A stretch of 64,000 nucleotides of DNA from Kribbella pittospori (GCF_004331465.1 NZ_SJKB01000002.1:372001-436000); one strand, 5' to 3'. Positions 10,947 through 20,397 are shown, numbered from the stretch's first letter. The notes: generated from the sequence alone by a model not told the origin. Numbers and translations are program-made.

Positions 10947-11885
10947 TCAGGGCTTCTTGATCTGCACCACGTCGTAGTCGGTGCCTGGTGGTGCCCCCGG
11001 TCCGAATGGCGGCGGCAAGCCGAGATCGAAGCGCGCGTTCACCAGCGCGAGCCGGTCGCCGGACTTGGCCACGGTGGTCGGGATGCGGAACAGGTCGCTG
11101 GTGAAGGTCTCGGTGATCCGGCCGCTGGTCAGGTCTCCGCTGAGCCTGATCTTGACCAGCCGCTCAGCGAAGTTCTCCACCACCCACAGCGTCCGGCCGT
11201 CGAGCAGAATCCCGTCCGGCGTTCCGGGGGTGATGGTGCCGCCGGTGATCGCGATCGTCCGGCTGGCACCGCTCCGCGGGTTCACCAGGTACAACTCGCC
11301 GCGGGACGAGTGCCCGAGGATCAGCCACTTCCCACTCTTGGGCGCGTCGATCCCGTTCAGATTGGGGAACTCCCCCATCACGGCGGCCGGCCCGCTGAGC
11401 GGAATCGTCTGCGGCGTCCCGATCCGGCCGTGTGCTCCGATCGGCACCTTGTAGATCACCGGAGCGAACGTGTCGGTGAAGTACGCCGCGTGGTTGGTCA
11501 CCGTGACGTCGTTGATCAGGCTGTCGCCGGTGGCGAGCACCAGATCCTTGATCGTCGAGCCGTTGCGGGTGCTGTACACGTACGCATGTCCGGTCGGTCC
11601 GCCGGCCACCCACAGCCGTTTCGCGTCTCGTTCGACCTTCATGCCGCCTGCCGCGCGGCCCGGCGGTGCGTCGACGAAGATCGCACCCTTGCCGGTCCGC
11701 AGGCTGCCCCGGAAGATGTCACCCGTGGTGAGCGATCCGGCGTAGAACGTTGCCCCAGGCCCGGTCGCGATGCCCTCCGGCGCGAAGTCGTTCGGCAACG
11801 GGATCGAGGCCGGGAAGGGTATGCCGGCGGCGACGGTCAGTGCCACCGCGGACACAATCAGCGCAAGTTTCCGGAAACGCGACAT
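10947..11885 (-). CDS. Secreted SMP-30/gluconolactonase-like beta-propeller protein, 312 aa
   Basis: A signal peptide (MSRFRKLALIVSAVALTVAAG, then FPASIPLPNDF) is followed by repeats typical of a six-bladed propeller: DFAPEGIATGPGATFYAGSL, KRLWVAGGPTGHAYVYS, NDVTVTNHAAYFTDTFAPVIYKV, NLNGIDAPKSGKWLILGHSSRGELYLV, PDGILLDGRTLWVVENFAERLVKI. Calcium-site residues of the SMP-30 type (E, N, D) could come from EGIA, NDVT and PDGI. Actinobacterial relatives are often annotated as superoxide-dismutase-like or hypothetical; no such chemistry can be seen here. Convergent with the cupin gene with two bases between. Function unknown. Confidence 0.7.
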   Translation of the reverse strand: MSRFRKLALIVSAVALTVAAGIPFPASIPLPNDFAPEGIATGPGATFYAGSLTTGDIFRGSLRTGKGAIFVDAPPGRAAGGMKVERDAKRLWVAGGPTGHAYVYSTRNGSTIKDLVLATGDSLINDVTVTNHAAYFTDTFAPVIYKVPIGAHGRIGTPQTIPLSGPAAVMGEFPNLNGIDAPKSGKWLILGHSSRGELYLVNPRSGASRTIAITGGTITPGTPDGILLDGRTLWVVENFAERLVKIRLSGDLTSGRITETFTSDLFRIPTTVAKSGDRLALVNARFDLGLPPPFGPGAPPGTDYDVVQIKKP

Positions 11886-11957
11886 GATGCCCCCTGAAAT
11901 CCCCGTTTCCCCTTCATTTGAAGGTAGAACCGGGGTTTCAGACTGTCCAGGGCAACG

Positions 11958-12944
11958 CTAGTCAGTACTGCGCAGTTCCGTCGGAGCGCCGTGCACGGCG
12001 GGGATCGAGCCGAGCTTGCCGGCCTGGAAGTCCTCGAAAGCCTGGACGACCTCGGCGCGGGTGTTCATCACGAACGGGCCGGCCATCGCGATCGGCTCCC
12101 GGATCGGGCGACCGCCGATGATCAGGACATCCAGGTTCGGCTCCGCCTGCGGCTGCGTCGTCCCCGCCGCGGTGCGGATCGTGTCACCGGGACCGAAGAC
12201 CGCCAACTGGCCTTTGCGGAACGGGCGGTGCTCGGCGCCGACTGTGCCCTGGCCGGCCAGCACGTAGACGAGTGCGTTGTAGTCCGGCTGCCACGGCAGC
12301 ACCAGCTCGGCGCCAGGGCTGACGGTCGCGTGCACCAACGTGATCGGTGTGTGGGTCGAGCCGGGGCCGTCATGGCCGTCGACCGAGCCCGCGATCACGC
12401 GGATCAGCGCGCCGCCGTCCTCCGTGGACAGCAGGGCAGCGTCACCACCGCGGATGTCCTGGTAGCGCGGCGGCGCCCATTTCTGCACCTTCGGCAGGTT
12501 CACCCAGAGCTGGATGCCGTGGAACAGGCCACCACTCAGCACCAAGTGCTCCGGCGGGGTCTCGATGTGCAGCAGCCCACTCCCCGCGGTCATCCACTGG
12601 GTGTCGCCGTTGGAGATGACACCACCACCGCCGTTGGAGTCCTGGTGCTCCATGATCCCGTCGAGCATGTAGGTGACGGTCTCGAAGCCTCGGTGCGGGT
12701 GCCACGGCGTACCCTTCGGCTCGCCCGGCGCGTACTCGACCTCGCCCATCTGGTCCATGTGGATGAACGGGTCGAGGTCGCGCAGGTCCACGCCGGCGAA
12801 CGCACGCCGTACCGGGAATCCCTCGCCCTCGAAGCCGCTCGGCGCGGACGTCACCGACTTCACCGCGCGCTCGTGCGCGACGGCCGGATCCGGCTGGTGG
12901 ACGCGGGGCAGCACAGTGATGTCGCTGACGGTCACGGCGGGCAT
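11958..12944 (-). CDS. Pirin-family cupin protein, 328 aa
   Basis: Bicupin of the pirin family, iron-binding proteins that in some cases act as quercetinases or redox cofactors. The N-terminal cupin has the metal site in TPWHPHRGFETVTYMLDG and in GLLHIETPPE; the C-terminal cupin (HTPITLVHATVSPGAELVLPW) is followed by the pirin_C stretch VLIIGGRPIREPIAMAGPFVMNT. The length matches bacterial homologues. It is divergent from folD. An inverted repeat just upstream at 12965-12984 is a candidate operator. Confidence 0.93.
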   Translation of the reverse strand: MPAVTVSDITVLPRVHQPDPAVAHERAVKSVTSAPSGFEGEGFPVRRAFAGVDLRDLDPFIHMDQMGEVEYAPGEPKGTPWHPHRGFETVTYMLDGIMEHQDSNGGGGVISNGDTQWMTAGSGLLHIETPPEHLVLSGGLFHGIQLWVNLPKVQKWAPPRYQDIRGGDAALLSTEDGGALIRVIAGSVDGHDGPGSTHTPITLVHATVSPGAELVLPWQPDYNALVYVLAGQGTVGAEHRPFRKGQLAVFGPGDTIRTAAGTTQPQAEPNLDVLIIGGRPIREPIAMAGPFVMNTRAEVVQAFEDFQAGKLGSIPAVHGAPTELRSTD

Positions 12945-12964
12945 GGTGGTCTCCTCGCTGCTCA

Positions 12965-12984
12965 GTAGTTCAAGAATAAACTAC
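12965..12984. promoter_or_regulatory. Inverted repeat in the pirin-folD divergent region
   Basis: GTAGTT-N8-AACTAC is a perfect 6-bp dyad located 21 bases upstream of the pirin start and 63 bases upstream of folD. It is AT-rich relative to its surroundings. It is a possible repressor site, but no regulator gene sits next to it. Confidence 0.35.
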
Positions 12985-13046
12985 CTCCCTCAACACGAGC
13001 AAGGGGGTAGGTGTTCCCGGTCGCCCGCATGGCAGACTCGTGCCTT

Positions 13047-13904
13047 GTGACGGCGCAGATTCTGGACGGCAAGGCCACCGCGGCGGCGATCAAGGACGAG
13101 CTGAAGGTCCGGGTCGCGAAGCTGGCCGAGCAGGGCGTGGTGCCCGGGCTCGGCACGATCCTGGTCGGGGACGACCCGGGCAGCCGGGCGTACGTGGCCG
13201 GCAAGCACCGCGACTGCGCGGCGGTCGGGATCGCGTCGATCCAGGTCGAACTGCCGGACACCGCGACCCAGGACGAGATCGCCGCGAAGGTCCGCGAGCT
13301 GAACGACAACCCGGACTGCACCGGCTTCATCGTCCAGCTCCCGCTGCCCAAGCACGTCGACACGAACACGATCCTCGGCCTGATCGACCCGGCCAAGGAC
13401 GCCGACGGACTGCACCCGGTCAGCCTCGGCAAGCTCGTCCTCGGCCAGGACGGCCCGCTGCCGTGCACCCCGAAGGGCTGCGTCGAGCTCCTCCGCCGGT
13501 ACGACGTTCCGATCGCGGGCGCACACGTGGTCGTGATCGGCCGGGGTGTGACCGCCGGCCGGCCGATGGGTCTGCTGTTCACCCGCCGCAGCGAGAACGC
13601 CACCGTGACCCAGTGCCACACCGGCACCACCGACCTGGCGTCCGTCGTACGCACCGGCGACATCGTGATCGCGGCGGCCGGGTCGGCCGGGCTGATCACC
13701 GCGGACATGGTGAAGCCGGGCGCCGTACTGCTGGACGTCGGCACCAGCCGGAGCGCCGAGGGCAAGATCGTCGGCGACATCGAGGCCGCGGCCCGCGAGC
13801 AGGCTTCCTGGATCGCGCCGATGCCGGGCGGGATCGGCCCGATGACGCGGGCGATGCTGCTGACCAACGTGGTCGAGGCGGCCGAAGCGAGCCTGGCGCA
13901 GTGA
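13047..13904 (+). CDS. folD: Bifunctional methylenetetrahydrofolate dehydrogenase / cyclohydrolase
   Basis: Interconverts 5,10-methylene-, methenyl- and 10-formyl-tetrahydrofolate, feeding formyl groups to PurN and PurH encoded about 2 kb away. The 285-residue product shows [19 protein letters not shown] (catalytic lysine region), [22 protein letters not shown], the NADP loop [13 protein letters not shown], and the C-terminal [14 protein letters not shown]. The GTG at 13047 is the start, since the sequence after it ([11 protein letters not shown]) begins the family helix; the longer frame from 13011 adds a poor extension. Confidence 0.97.
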   Translation: MTAQILDGKATAAAIKDELKVRVAKLAEQGVVPGLGTILVGDDPGSRAYVAGKHRDCAAVGIASIQVELPDTATQDEIAAKVRELNDNPDCTGFIVQLPLPKHVDTNTILGLIDPAKDADGLHPVSLGKLVLGQDGPLPCTPKGCVELLRRYDVPIAGAHVVVIGRGVTAGRPMGLLFTRRSENATVTQCHTGTTDLASVVRTGDIVIAAAGSAGLITADMVKPGAVLLDVGTSRSAEGKIVGDIEAAAREQASWIAPMPGGIGPMTRAMLLTNVVEAAEASLAQ

Positions 13905-13941
13905 GCCGGACGGGACGGAACGAGACGAGCGTGACGTGCTG

Positions 13942-14211
13942 ATGGCGGGCGAGGCTCAGCGCAGCAGCGAATGGCCGTTGGTGCTCTCGCTCCTGGTCGC
14001 CCTGACCGGCCTGGTCGTCCTCACCTTCTACGACTGGCGCAACGGCGTACTGATCTTCGCCGGCAGCGTCATCCTGGCCGGCCTCCTCCGCGCCACCCTC
14101 TCCGACACCGCCGCCGGCCTCCTCCACGTCCGCGGCCGCATGTTCGACACCACCTTCCTCATAGCCGTAGGCGCCGCCGTCACCGCCCTGGGCCTGATCG
14201 TCCCCAACTAA
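13942..14211 (+). CDS. DUF3017 membrane protein, 89 aa
   Basis: Small protein with three hydrophobic segments (WPLVLSLLVALTGLVVLTF, GVLIFAGSVILAGLLRATL, TTFLIAVGAAVTALGLIV). Position and pattern match the DUF3017 family, which lies just after folD in many actinobacteria. The role is not known. Start choice between GTG 13936 and ATG 13942 is uncertain because no clear ribosome site is visible. It probably shares the folD transcript, with a gap of about 37 bases. Confidence 0.75.
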   Translation: MAGEAQRSSEWPLVLSLLVALTGLVVLTFYDWRNGVLIFAGSVILAGLLRATLSDTAAGLLHVRGRMFDTTFLIAVGAAVTALGLIVPN

Positions 14212-14216
14212 CAGAT

Positions 14217-14325
14217 CAGCCCCCGCGTGCTACGCGGGCGTTCCCACCCACCCCCGGCTTGTCGCCGGTGCATCCCTGCCGGGCTTATCGCCGCCACTTG
14301 CCGGGCTATCGCCCGCGACCAACCA
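14217..14325 (-). repeat. Hairpin-rich intergenic repeat, copy A (inverted relative to copy B)
   Basis: Read on the minus strand this stretch contains three spaced units of the form GGCGAYAAGCCCGG, each able to form a short stem (for example GGGC-GATA-GCCC), then AGCCGGGGGTGGGTGGGA and a final CCCGCGT-AGC-ACGCGGG hairpin. The same order of elements recurs on the plus strand at about 15288-15390, with an identical 18-base core. The stretch lies just after DUF3017 and may terminate it. No coding frame of interest is seen here. Confidence 0.7.
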
Positions 14326-14390
14326 CACCGTGGTCGCCCCGGAGCCATTTCCGAGGAGACGCTCCGAGCCGCCTGTCCTACTGTGCGTCC

Positions 14391-14648
14391 ATGACAGAGC
14401 AACGGAACATCGCCTCGGCCGGGAACACGGTCGTGCCGGCGATCCTCGCGCTGGAAGCTGCCGGCTACCGCGTGAGCCAGCTGGACGGGGATCTCATGGA
14501 GGCGACCTCACCTGAGGGCAGGTACGTAGCAGAAGATCCCTTGATGCTGCTCGGCCTGATCAAGCTCGTGGAACTCCGCACCTGGTCCTGGCGCGCCAGC
14601 GATCCTGAGATCGACTCGGTGCTGGCCCGGTTTGGCTGGGCGGGGTGA
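14391..14648 (+). CDS. Small hypothetical protein, 85 aa
   Basis: Begins MTEQRNIASAGNTVVPAIL and has a predicted alpha/beta composition (EAAGYRVSQLDGDLMEATSPEGRYVAEDPLMLLGLIKLVE). No known domain is recognised; the middle resembles small immunity- or nuclease-associated proteins of unknown role that recur in actinomycetes. The frame is open upstream, but the ATG at 14391 follows a normal intergenic region. Its stop overlaps the GTG of the next gene (GTGA), so the two are translationally coupled. The pair is bracketed by inverted hairpin repeats. Confidence 0.65.
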   Translation: MTEQRNIASAGNTVVPAILALEAAGYRVSQLDGDLMEATSPEGRYVAEDPLMLLGLIKLVELRTWSWRASDPEIDSVLARFGWAG

Positions 14649-15127
14649 GCATCGTGGTGCGGGCTGCGACGCCGGCTGATGCGCCGCGGGTGGTGGAGAT
14701 CTACGTCGACTCCTGGAATGCGGGATTCGCCGGGCTGATGGCGCCCATCGAGGCCGACGCCGGGCGGATCCAACGGTGGGCAGCCGACCTGGCCAGCGAC
14801 CGCACCACATGGTGGGTCGCCGAAGCCGACGGCACCATCGCAGGCTTGGCCGGCATCGGTCCCAGCCGTGATCCGGTGGATTCGCGATTGGGCGAGCTCG
14901 ACACGATTGCTATCGATCCGGCGTACTGGCGCACCGGGCTAGGCACCACCCTCATGCACACCGCTCTGGACGCGCTCCGCGCCGCCTACCCCCAAGCGAT
15001 CCTCTGGACCCTCGCCAACTACCCCCAAGGCCAGCGCTTCTACGAGTCAACAGGTTGGTACGCCGACGGCAACACCCGCGACGACGGGCACCAGGTGATG
15101 TTCCGCCACGACCTCAACGATAGTTAG
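14645..15127 (+). CDS. GNAT-family N-acetyltransferase, 160 aa
   Basis: Single GNAT domain: IVVRAATPADAPRVVEIYVDSW at the N-terminus, TIAGLAGIGPSRD, the acetyl-CoA loop in IAIDPAYWRTGLGTTLM (a variant R/QxxGxG/A), and the C-terminal RFYESTGWYADGNTR motif. It starts with GTG overlapping the upstream small gene by 4 bases, which suggests the two products act together. Substrate unknown. The flanking inverted repeats make recent acquisition plausible. Confidence 0.85.
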   Translation: MSIVVRAATPADAPRVVEIYVDSWNAGFAGLMAPIEADAGRIQRWAADLASDRTTWWVAEADGTIAGLAGIGPSRDPVDSRLGELDTIAIDPAYWRTGLGTTLMHTALDALRAAYPQAILWTLANYPQGQRFYESTGWYADGNTRDDGHQVMFRHDLNDS

Positions 15128-15285
15128 TGGAGAAGTGAGACGCGGTGGCGTAGGTCGCGATGCCGAATATCACGCGGGGCGCTGGGCGGCGCCTCAGGGA
15201 TCGACCGGCCGTCGCAGTAGCCGTCAGTCTGATCAACCGGTCGTGCACGATGCAGGAGCGCGCAGCACCAGGCGGCAGCCTCATG

Positions 15286-15392
15286 TCCCGCGGGCGTCAG
15301 CCGGCGCTAGCCCGGCGCACCCGGCGGTAGCCGGAAAGGATGTACCGGCGCTGAGCCGGGGGTGGGTGGGAGCGCGCGTAGCGGTCGCGACG
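15286..15392 (+). repeat. Hairpin-rich intergenic repeat, copy B, and surrounding 300-base gap
   Basis: The 301 bases from 15128 to 15428 hold no gene that can be supported. Within them, 15286-15392 carries several short stems (CCGGC-GGTA-GCCGG, CCGGC-GCTGA-GCCGG) followed by GGATG, ACCGGCG, the 18-base AGCCGGGGGTGGGTGGGA, and GCGTAGC. These occur in the same order as on the minus strand of 14217-14325. The two copies therefore form a long imperfect inverted repeat around the genes at 14391-15127. Confidence 0.7.
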
Positions 15393-15428
15393 GAGGAGCA
15401 GCCGCGGGAGCACGCGTGGGTCGGACGT

Positions 15429-16988
15429 TCAGTGGAAGAAGTGGCGGGTTCCGGTGAAGTACATGGTGATGCCGGCCTTCTCCGCGGCTTCGATGGCGGC
15501 TTCGTCGCGGATGGAGCCGCCGGGCTGGACCACGGCCTTCACTCCACCCTCGATCAGGACCTCGAGCCCATCAGGGAAGGGAAAGAACGCGTCCGAGGCA
15601 GCCACAGAGCCGACCGCCCGCTCACCGGCGCGGGAGACGGCGAGGCGGCAGGAGTCGACGCGGTTGACCTGGCCCATGCCGACGCCGACCGAGGCGCCAT
15701 CCGAGGCGAGCAGGATCGCGTTGGACTTGACCGCGCGGCATGCCTTCCACGCAAACGCGAGGTCGGCCAGCACCTCAGGCGAGGCCGCCGAACCAGCCGC
15801 CAGCGTCCACGCAGTCGGGTCGTCACCAGGAGCCTGGAAGCGATCGACGTGCTGCATCAGCAACCCACCGCTGACCCCACGCATCTCAACCGCATCGCCG
15901 TCGGCCGGTGCGTCAGCGACCAGCAGCCGGATGTTCTTCTTACCCTGCAGGATCTCGACAGCGCCGTCCTCGTACGCCGGCGCGACCAGCACCTCGGTGA
16001 AGATCTCCGCGACCTGCTTGGCCAGGTCCACCGAGACCGGCCGGTTGGTCGCGATCACACCGCCGTACGCCGAGACCGGGTCGCACTCGTGGGCGCGGCG
16101 ATGGGCCTCGGCGATGTCCTTGCCGACCGCGATGCCGCACGGGTTCGCGTGCTTGATGATCGCGACAGCCGGCTCACTGAAGTCATACGCGGTACGCCGG
16201 GCCGCGTCGGCGTCGACGTAGTTGTTGTACGACATCTCCTTGCCGTGCAACTGCTCCGCGGACGCGAGACCGCCACGACCGTTGGTGTACAGCGCCGCCG
16301 GCTGATGCGGGTTCTCGCCATACCGCAGTACGGCGGCCTTCTCCCAGGTCGCACCGGCCCAAGCCGGGAACCCACTGCCATCGGAGGTGTCCGTGAGCAC
16401 ACTGCCCATCCAGGACGCGACGGCCACGTCGTACGACGCCGTATGCACAAAGGCGTCGACAGCCAGCCGCTGCCGCTCCTCCAAACTGAATCCACCGGCA
16501 GCCAGCGCCGCAACGATCTCCGGGTAGCGGGAAGGCGAGACGACAACGGCAACGTTGGCGTGGTTCTTGGCCGCGCCACGGACCATCGACGGCCCGCCGA
16601 TGTCGATCTGCTCGATGCACTCGTCCGTCGAGGCGCCAGACGCAACGGTCTCCGTGAACGGATACAGATTGCTCACCAGCAGGTCGAACGGCTCGACCCG
16701 CATCTCGGCCAACTGCTCGACATGATCGGTCTTGCGTACGTCGGCCAGCAGCCCTGCGTGCACCATCGGGTGCAGCGTCTTGACCCGCCCGTCCAGGCAC
16801 TCCGGGAACCCGGTCAGCTCCTCGACCTTCGTCACCGGTACGCCGGCCGCCGCGATCCGGGCCGCGGTGGAACCGGTCGACACCAGCTGGACGCCGGCCG
16901 CGGACAGCGCTGTCGCGAGCTCCTCCAGACCGGTCTTGTCGTAGACGCTGATCAGCGCCCGGCGGATCGGCCTGCGGTCGGTGCTCAC
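15429..16988 (-). CDS. purH: Bifunctional AICAR transformylase / IMP cyclohydrolase
   Basis: Last two steps of IMP synthesis. The 519-residue product has an N-terminal MGS-like cyclohydrolase domain ([45 protein letters not shown]) and a C-terminal transformylase domain ([52 protein letters not shown]). The GTG at 16988 overlaps the purN stop (GTGA), which fixes the start; the frame is open further upstream only by chance. Third gene of a DUF6350-purN-purH operon. Confidence 0.97.
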   Translation of the reverse strand: MSTDRRPIRRALISVYDKTGLEELATALSAAGVQLVSTGSTAARIAAAGVPVTKVEELTGFPECLDGRVKTLHPMVHAGLLADVRKTDHVEQLAEMRVEPFDLLVSNLYPFTETVASGASTDECIEQIDIGGPSMVRGAAKNHANVAVVVSPSRYPEIVAALAAGGFSLEERQRLAVDAFVHTASYDVAVASWMGSVLTDTSDGSGFPAWAGATWEKAAVLRYGENPHQPAALYTNGRGGLASAEQLHGKEMSYNNYVDADAARRTAYDFSEPAVAIIKHANPCGIAVGKDIAEAHRRAHECDPVSAYGGVIATNRPVSVDLAKQVAEIFTEVLVAPAYEDGAVEILQGKKNIRLLVADAPADGDAVEMRGVSGGLLMQHVDRFQAPGDDPTAWTLAAGSAASPEVLADLAFAWKACRAVKSNAILLASDGASVGVGMGQVNRVDSCRLAVSRAGERAVGSVAASDAFFPFPDGLEVLIEGGVKAVVQPGGSIRDEAAIEAAEKAGITMYFTGTRHFFH

Positions 16989-17617
16989 TTCAGTCGAACC
17001 TTTCGTCCGGTGATGGTCCAGCCGTCGCGGACCAGCCGGCCGACCCACTCCACCAACTGGCGGCGCTCGACCTCCTTGATCCGCTCGGTCAGGGTCTCTT
17101 CGGTGTCGTCGTCCTCGACCGGTACGACGACCTGCGCGATGATCGGCCCGGTGTCGACGCCGCCGTCCACGAAGAACAGTGTCGCGCCGGCCACCTTCAC
17201 GCCGTACTCGAGCGCGTCCCGCGGCCCGTGGATGCCTGGGAACGCGGGCAGCAGCGCGTTGTGGGTGTTGATGTACCGGTCGCCGAACGCGGCCAGGAAG
17301 TCGTCGCCGACCAGCTTCAGGAAGCCGGCCGACACGACCAGGTCGGGCTTGTGCTCGGACACCGACGCGGTCAGCGCACGGTCCCACTCGACCCGCTCGG
17401 CGTAGTCCTTCACCTTGTGCACGAAGGTCGGCACACCGGCGGTCGCGGCCCGGTCCAGCCCGGCGATCCCGTCCCGGTCGGCACCGACGCCGACGACGCG
17501 AGCGCCGTACGCCGGGTCGGCGCAGGCATCCAGCAGGGCCTGCAGATTCGACCCCGATCCGGACACCAGCACGACGAGGCGTGCAGGGTCAGGGGTAGGC
17601 GCAACCGGGTCTGTCAC
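16985..17617 (-). CDS. purN: Phosphoribosylglycinamide formyltransferase
   Basis: Transfers the formyl group of 10-formyl-THF to GAR. 210 residues. The nucleotide loop is [13 protein letters not shown]; the active-site region [20 protein letters not shown] keeps the Asn-x-His pair; [13 protein letters not shown] keeps the catalytic Asp. Unusually, the position normally read V-H-F-V in this family is L-F-F-V here, so the histidine equivalent to E. coli His137 is replaced by Phe. The GTG at 17617 gives a normal N-terminus. It lies 10 bases after DUF6350 and overlaps purH by 4. Confidence 0.95.
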   Translation of the reverse strand: MTDPVAPTPDPARLVVLVSGSGSNLQALLDACADPAYGARVVGVGADRDGIAGLDRAATAGVPTFVHKVKDYAERVEWDRALTASVSEHKPDLVVSAGFLKLVGDDFLAAFGDRYINTHNALLPAFPGIHGPRDALEYGVKVAGATLFFVDGGVDTGPIIAQVVVPVEDDDTEETLTERIKEVERRQLVEWVGRLVRDGWTITGRKVRLK

Positions 17618-17627
17618 GCCGCAAACC

Positions 17628-18887
17628 TTATCCCGCGGCATCCACCTCAACGTCAGCCGGTCGGCGGGAGGCGATCACCGCGGCAGTGATCGACGCACCG
17701 ATCGCCATCCCGGCAGCCAGTACGCCGGCCGCCGGCAACGCAGCCGGGATCCCCACGGCCGACATCCGCCCGGGCCCGGCCGAGCCGCCCGACAACGCCA
17801 TCAGCAGGTAGAGCATCACGCCCGCGATCAGCGCCGCGATACCACCGCGGAGCGCAAAGGCGTCCCAGCCGAGCGCCTCCGCCTCCTCATCGACCAGACC
17901 GCGCCGCACCACAACCAGTCCGGCCACCACACCAGCGATCAGCGGGACCACCGCGGTCAGTGCGAGCAGGTACGTCGGTGTCGCGCCATCCTCAGGTACG
18001 GCGGCCAGCAGCGGAAGCGCAGGCAGATTGCCGACATCCACTCCGGTCGGGGCGATCGTCGTACCCACGCCCAGCTGGAATCCAGGTCCGGCCAGGAACG
18101 AGACGACGTACAGGATCATGTTCGGCACCAGCATCAGGCAGATGGCGAACAGCACCACCGACCCGATCACACCGGCGTCCAGCAACTCCAGCATCCCGGT
18201 GATGCGGGAGAAGTGGATCGCGAGCAGTACGCCGTACAGGACGGATGCGATCGCGATCACGGTCAGTACGGCGGCCGCCGCGGCCGGCACGGTGTCGCGG
18301 AGACCGATCGGTGTCGCGTCGGCGATGTCCGCCGCCGCACCGGACTCGACCAGTATGCCGAGGGTCCCGGCGATGAACGCGATCGTCCCGGCACCGAGGA
18401 ATGCCGCCAGCGGGTGCACCTTCAGCGACCCGTCCGCTGTGAGCAGCGCCACGATGAGCCCACCGAGGCCGTAGACGACGGCGAACACCCCGGACAGCAG
18501 GATCAGGTCCCCGGTCCGGTCAGCCGCGCTGTTCCTGGCCGCGGACTTGCCACCGCGGTACAGGCACCAGGCGAAGAACAACGTTAGACCGAGCGGTGCG
18601 ATCGTGACGGAACCGCCGCCGAGCGTCACACCGGCCTTGTGCGCGACCAGCCAGGCGGATGCCCCGGCCCGGAGAGCGCCGGAAGCGCCGCCGAAAGTCG
18701 CGGCGAGCCAGCCGATCACGGCCACCGCTGCACATGTGAGCAGCCCGGTCAGCAGGCAGGCTCCCGCCGAGAGCGCCGCCGACAGCACAACCGGCTTGGT
18801 CGGGGCGACGACGTCGGACGGGGCGGGCCCGGGCGTCTGGTGTGGTCCGCCGTCACGGGCGCCCGGGCGGCTCAGCATGTCGCTCAT
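17628..18887 (-). CDS. DUF6350 (PerM-like) polytopic membrane protein, 419 aa
   Basis: About ten hydrophobic segments spread over the whole length (for example VVLSAALSAGACLLTGLLTCAAVAVIGWL, LLSGVFAVVYGLGGLIVALL, LLALTAVVPLIAGVVAGLVVV). Position directly before purN-purH matches mycobacterial PerM (Rv0955), a DUF6350 protein needed for persistence and linked to cell division. The ATG at 18887 is preferred to upstream 18968 because GGGAG lies just before it and the upstream residues are basic and poorly conserved in type. No catalytic motif is visible. Confidence 0.8.
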   Translation of the reverse strand: MSDMLSRPGARDGGPHQTPGPAPSDVVAPTKPVVLSAALSAGACLLTGLLTCAAVAVIGWLAATFGGASGALRAGASAWLVAHKAGVTLGGGSVTIAPLGLTLFFAWCLYRGGKSAARNSAADRTGDLILLSGVFAVVYGLGGLIVALLTADGSLKVHPLAAFLGAGTIAFIAGTLGILVESGAAADIADATPIGLRDTVPAAAAAVLTVIAIASVLYGVLLAIHFSRITGMLELLDAGVIGSVVLFAICLMLVPNMILYVVSFLAGPGFQLGVGTTIAPTGVDVGNLPALPLLAAVPEDGATPTYLLALTAVVPLIAGVVAGLVVVRRGLVDEEAEALGWDAFALRGGIAALIAGVMLYLLMALSGGSAGPGRMSAVGIPAALPAAGVLAAGMAIGASITAAVIASRRPADVEVDAAG

Positions 18888-19062
18888 CTGACTCCCATCG
18901 TCACCCTGCCGCGAGATGCCACTCGTTCTGACACGCCGGATATGGAAGACTTCGGCGCGCTTGCTCACGCTCGGTTCACCCCCGCTGGCCGGCGGGTAGC
19001 TGGCTGTGGGCGACCGGGATCCACCGGGTACTGTCGGGTGGAATCAGTCAGGAGGTCGAGCT

Positions 19063-20397
19063 TTGGCCGGTTCCCACCGCGCACCGCGCGGCGGCGGTCG
19101 TGCCGCTGCCCGGGAGGCGCGCCGGCAGAAGGCGCGTAAGCGGAACCAGACGATCGCGGCCGGTATCGCGGTCGTTCTTCTGGTCGGAGGCGGCGGTGTC
19201 GCCGCTCTGAACGCGTTCGGCGGAGACAACTCACCCGGTGCGAACGCCGGCAGTGGAGCCTCCGACGACAAGTCCGCCGACTCCAACGTGCTGACCGACG
19301 ACAAGCCCCTGCTCGACGCCGCCACCGCGAAGCCACTGGGCGCGACCGGTGCCTGGACGATCACCAAAACCGCCGACGGCAGCACCGCGCCGGACAAGGC
19401 GTTCGCGTGCCAGTCGCAGCGGTTCGCCGACCCGGCCGGACTGCGCACCTGGGTCCGCACGTTCTCGAACGCGGCCACCAAGCAGACCGCCGTCCAGTAC
19501 GTCGAGGTCTCGAACGACGCGGCCGCGGCCGGCAAGGCATACACCTCGATCGTCGGCTGGCTCGGCCAGTGCAACTCCGAGAAGCAGACCCGGCTGTCCG
19601 CCAGCTACCTGACCACGGGCGTCGGTGAGCGCGGCTGGATCGCCGTGTTCGGGCAGCCGTCCGGGACCAAGACGAAGTACAAGACCATCGCCGTCTCGGT
19701 GGCTGGTCAGGCGACCATGGTGCTGGAGCACGACACGATCTCTGGGACGCCGCCCCCGCCGAACGCCGTACTGGCCACCGCGGCCGCAGCCGCGAAGCGG
19801 ATCTGCGCGCAGTCCGGCGGCTGCAGCAAGGCGGCACCGGTGGCGAGGCCGAGCCTGCTGCCGAGCACCGAGGCGCCGGGGTTCATGGCGCCGGTCGACC
19901 TGCCGGTGCTGGCCGAGATCGACAAGCCGTGGGTGAGCACCCCGGCGAAGACCGGCCCTGGCACCCAGTGCGAGAACTTCGACCCGAAGAAGGCGAAGGC
20001 GACCAAGTACGGCTCCCAGACGTACGTCACGCCGGACGCGAAGGTGCCGACCGAGTTCGGCCTGGACGACACAGTGGCCAAGTTCGCGACCGCGAAGGCG
20101 GCGAGCACCTTCGTCGCCCAGATCCGCAAGAACGTCGACGGCTGCGGGAAGACCGTCTCGACCGCCAAGGTGGAATCGACCGGCGAGATCGCGACCAGCG
20201 TGATGAAGGGCGAGACCTGGGAAGCGTCGTTCGACACCGGTAACGGGAAGAAGTTCACCTACCGGATCGGTGTCGCGGTCTCCGGGGATCGCGCGGTCTA
20301 CCTGCTGTTCCCGGTCCTGAAGGACCTCGACGTCACCGACGGCGGCTTCCGGGAGACGCTGATCCGCGCGACCGAGCGCTCGGCCGCCTACAGGTAA
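19063..20397 (+). CDS. Membrane-anchored extracellular protein with paired cysteines, 444 aa
   Basis: A basic cytoplasmic head (REARRQKARKRNQ) and one transmembrane helix (TIAAGIAVVLLVGGGGVAAL) are followed by about 390 extracellular residues. These fall into two similar halves with spaced cysteines (FACQSQRF, LGQCNSE, ICAQSGGC, QCENFD, VDGCGK), recalling the PknH-type extracellular sensor fold, but no kinase domain is present. TTG at 19063 is taken as start because AGGAGG lies at 19050-19055 with correct spacing and the downstream sequence is basic. Conserved role unknown. It is convergent with sucD across a strong hairpin. Confidence 0.65.
   Translation: MAGSHRAPRGGGRAAAREARRQKARKRNQTIAAGIAVVLLVGGGGVAALNAFGGDNSPGANAGSGASDDKSADSNVLTDDKPLLDAATAKPLGATGAWTITKTADGSTAPDKAFACQSQRFADPAGLRTWVRTFSNAATKQTAVQYVEVSNDAAAAGKAYTSIVGWLGQCNSEKQTRLSASYLTTGVGERGWIAVFGQPSGTKTKYKTIAVSVAGQATMVLEHDTISGTPPPPNAVLATAAAAAKRICAQSGGCSKAAPVARPSLLPSTEAPGFMAPVDLPVLAEIDKPWVSTPAKTGPGTQCENFDPKKAKATKYGSQTYVTPDAKVPTEFGLDDTVAKFATAKAASTFVAQIRKNVDGCGKTVSTAKVESTGEIATSVMKGETWEASFDTGNGKKFTYRIGVAVSGDRAVYLLFPVLKDLDVTDGGFRETLIRATERSAAYR

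Noticed and set aside
18888..19062. N-terminal extension of the DUF6350 protein to 18968
   Set aside because: It has basic, unstructured residues, while GGGAG precedes ATG 18887; the region more likely holds the two divergent promoters.
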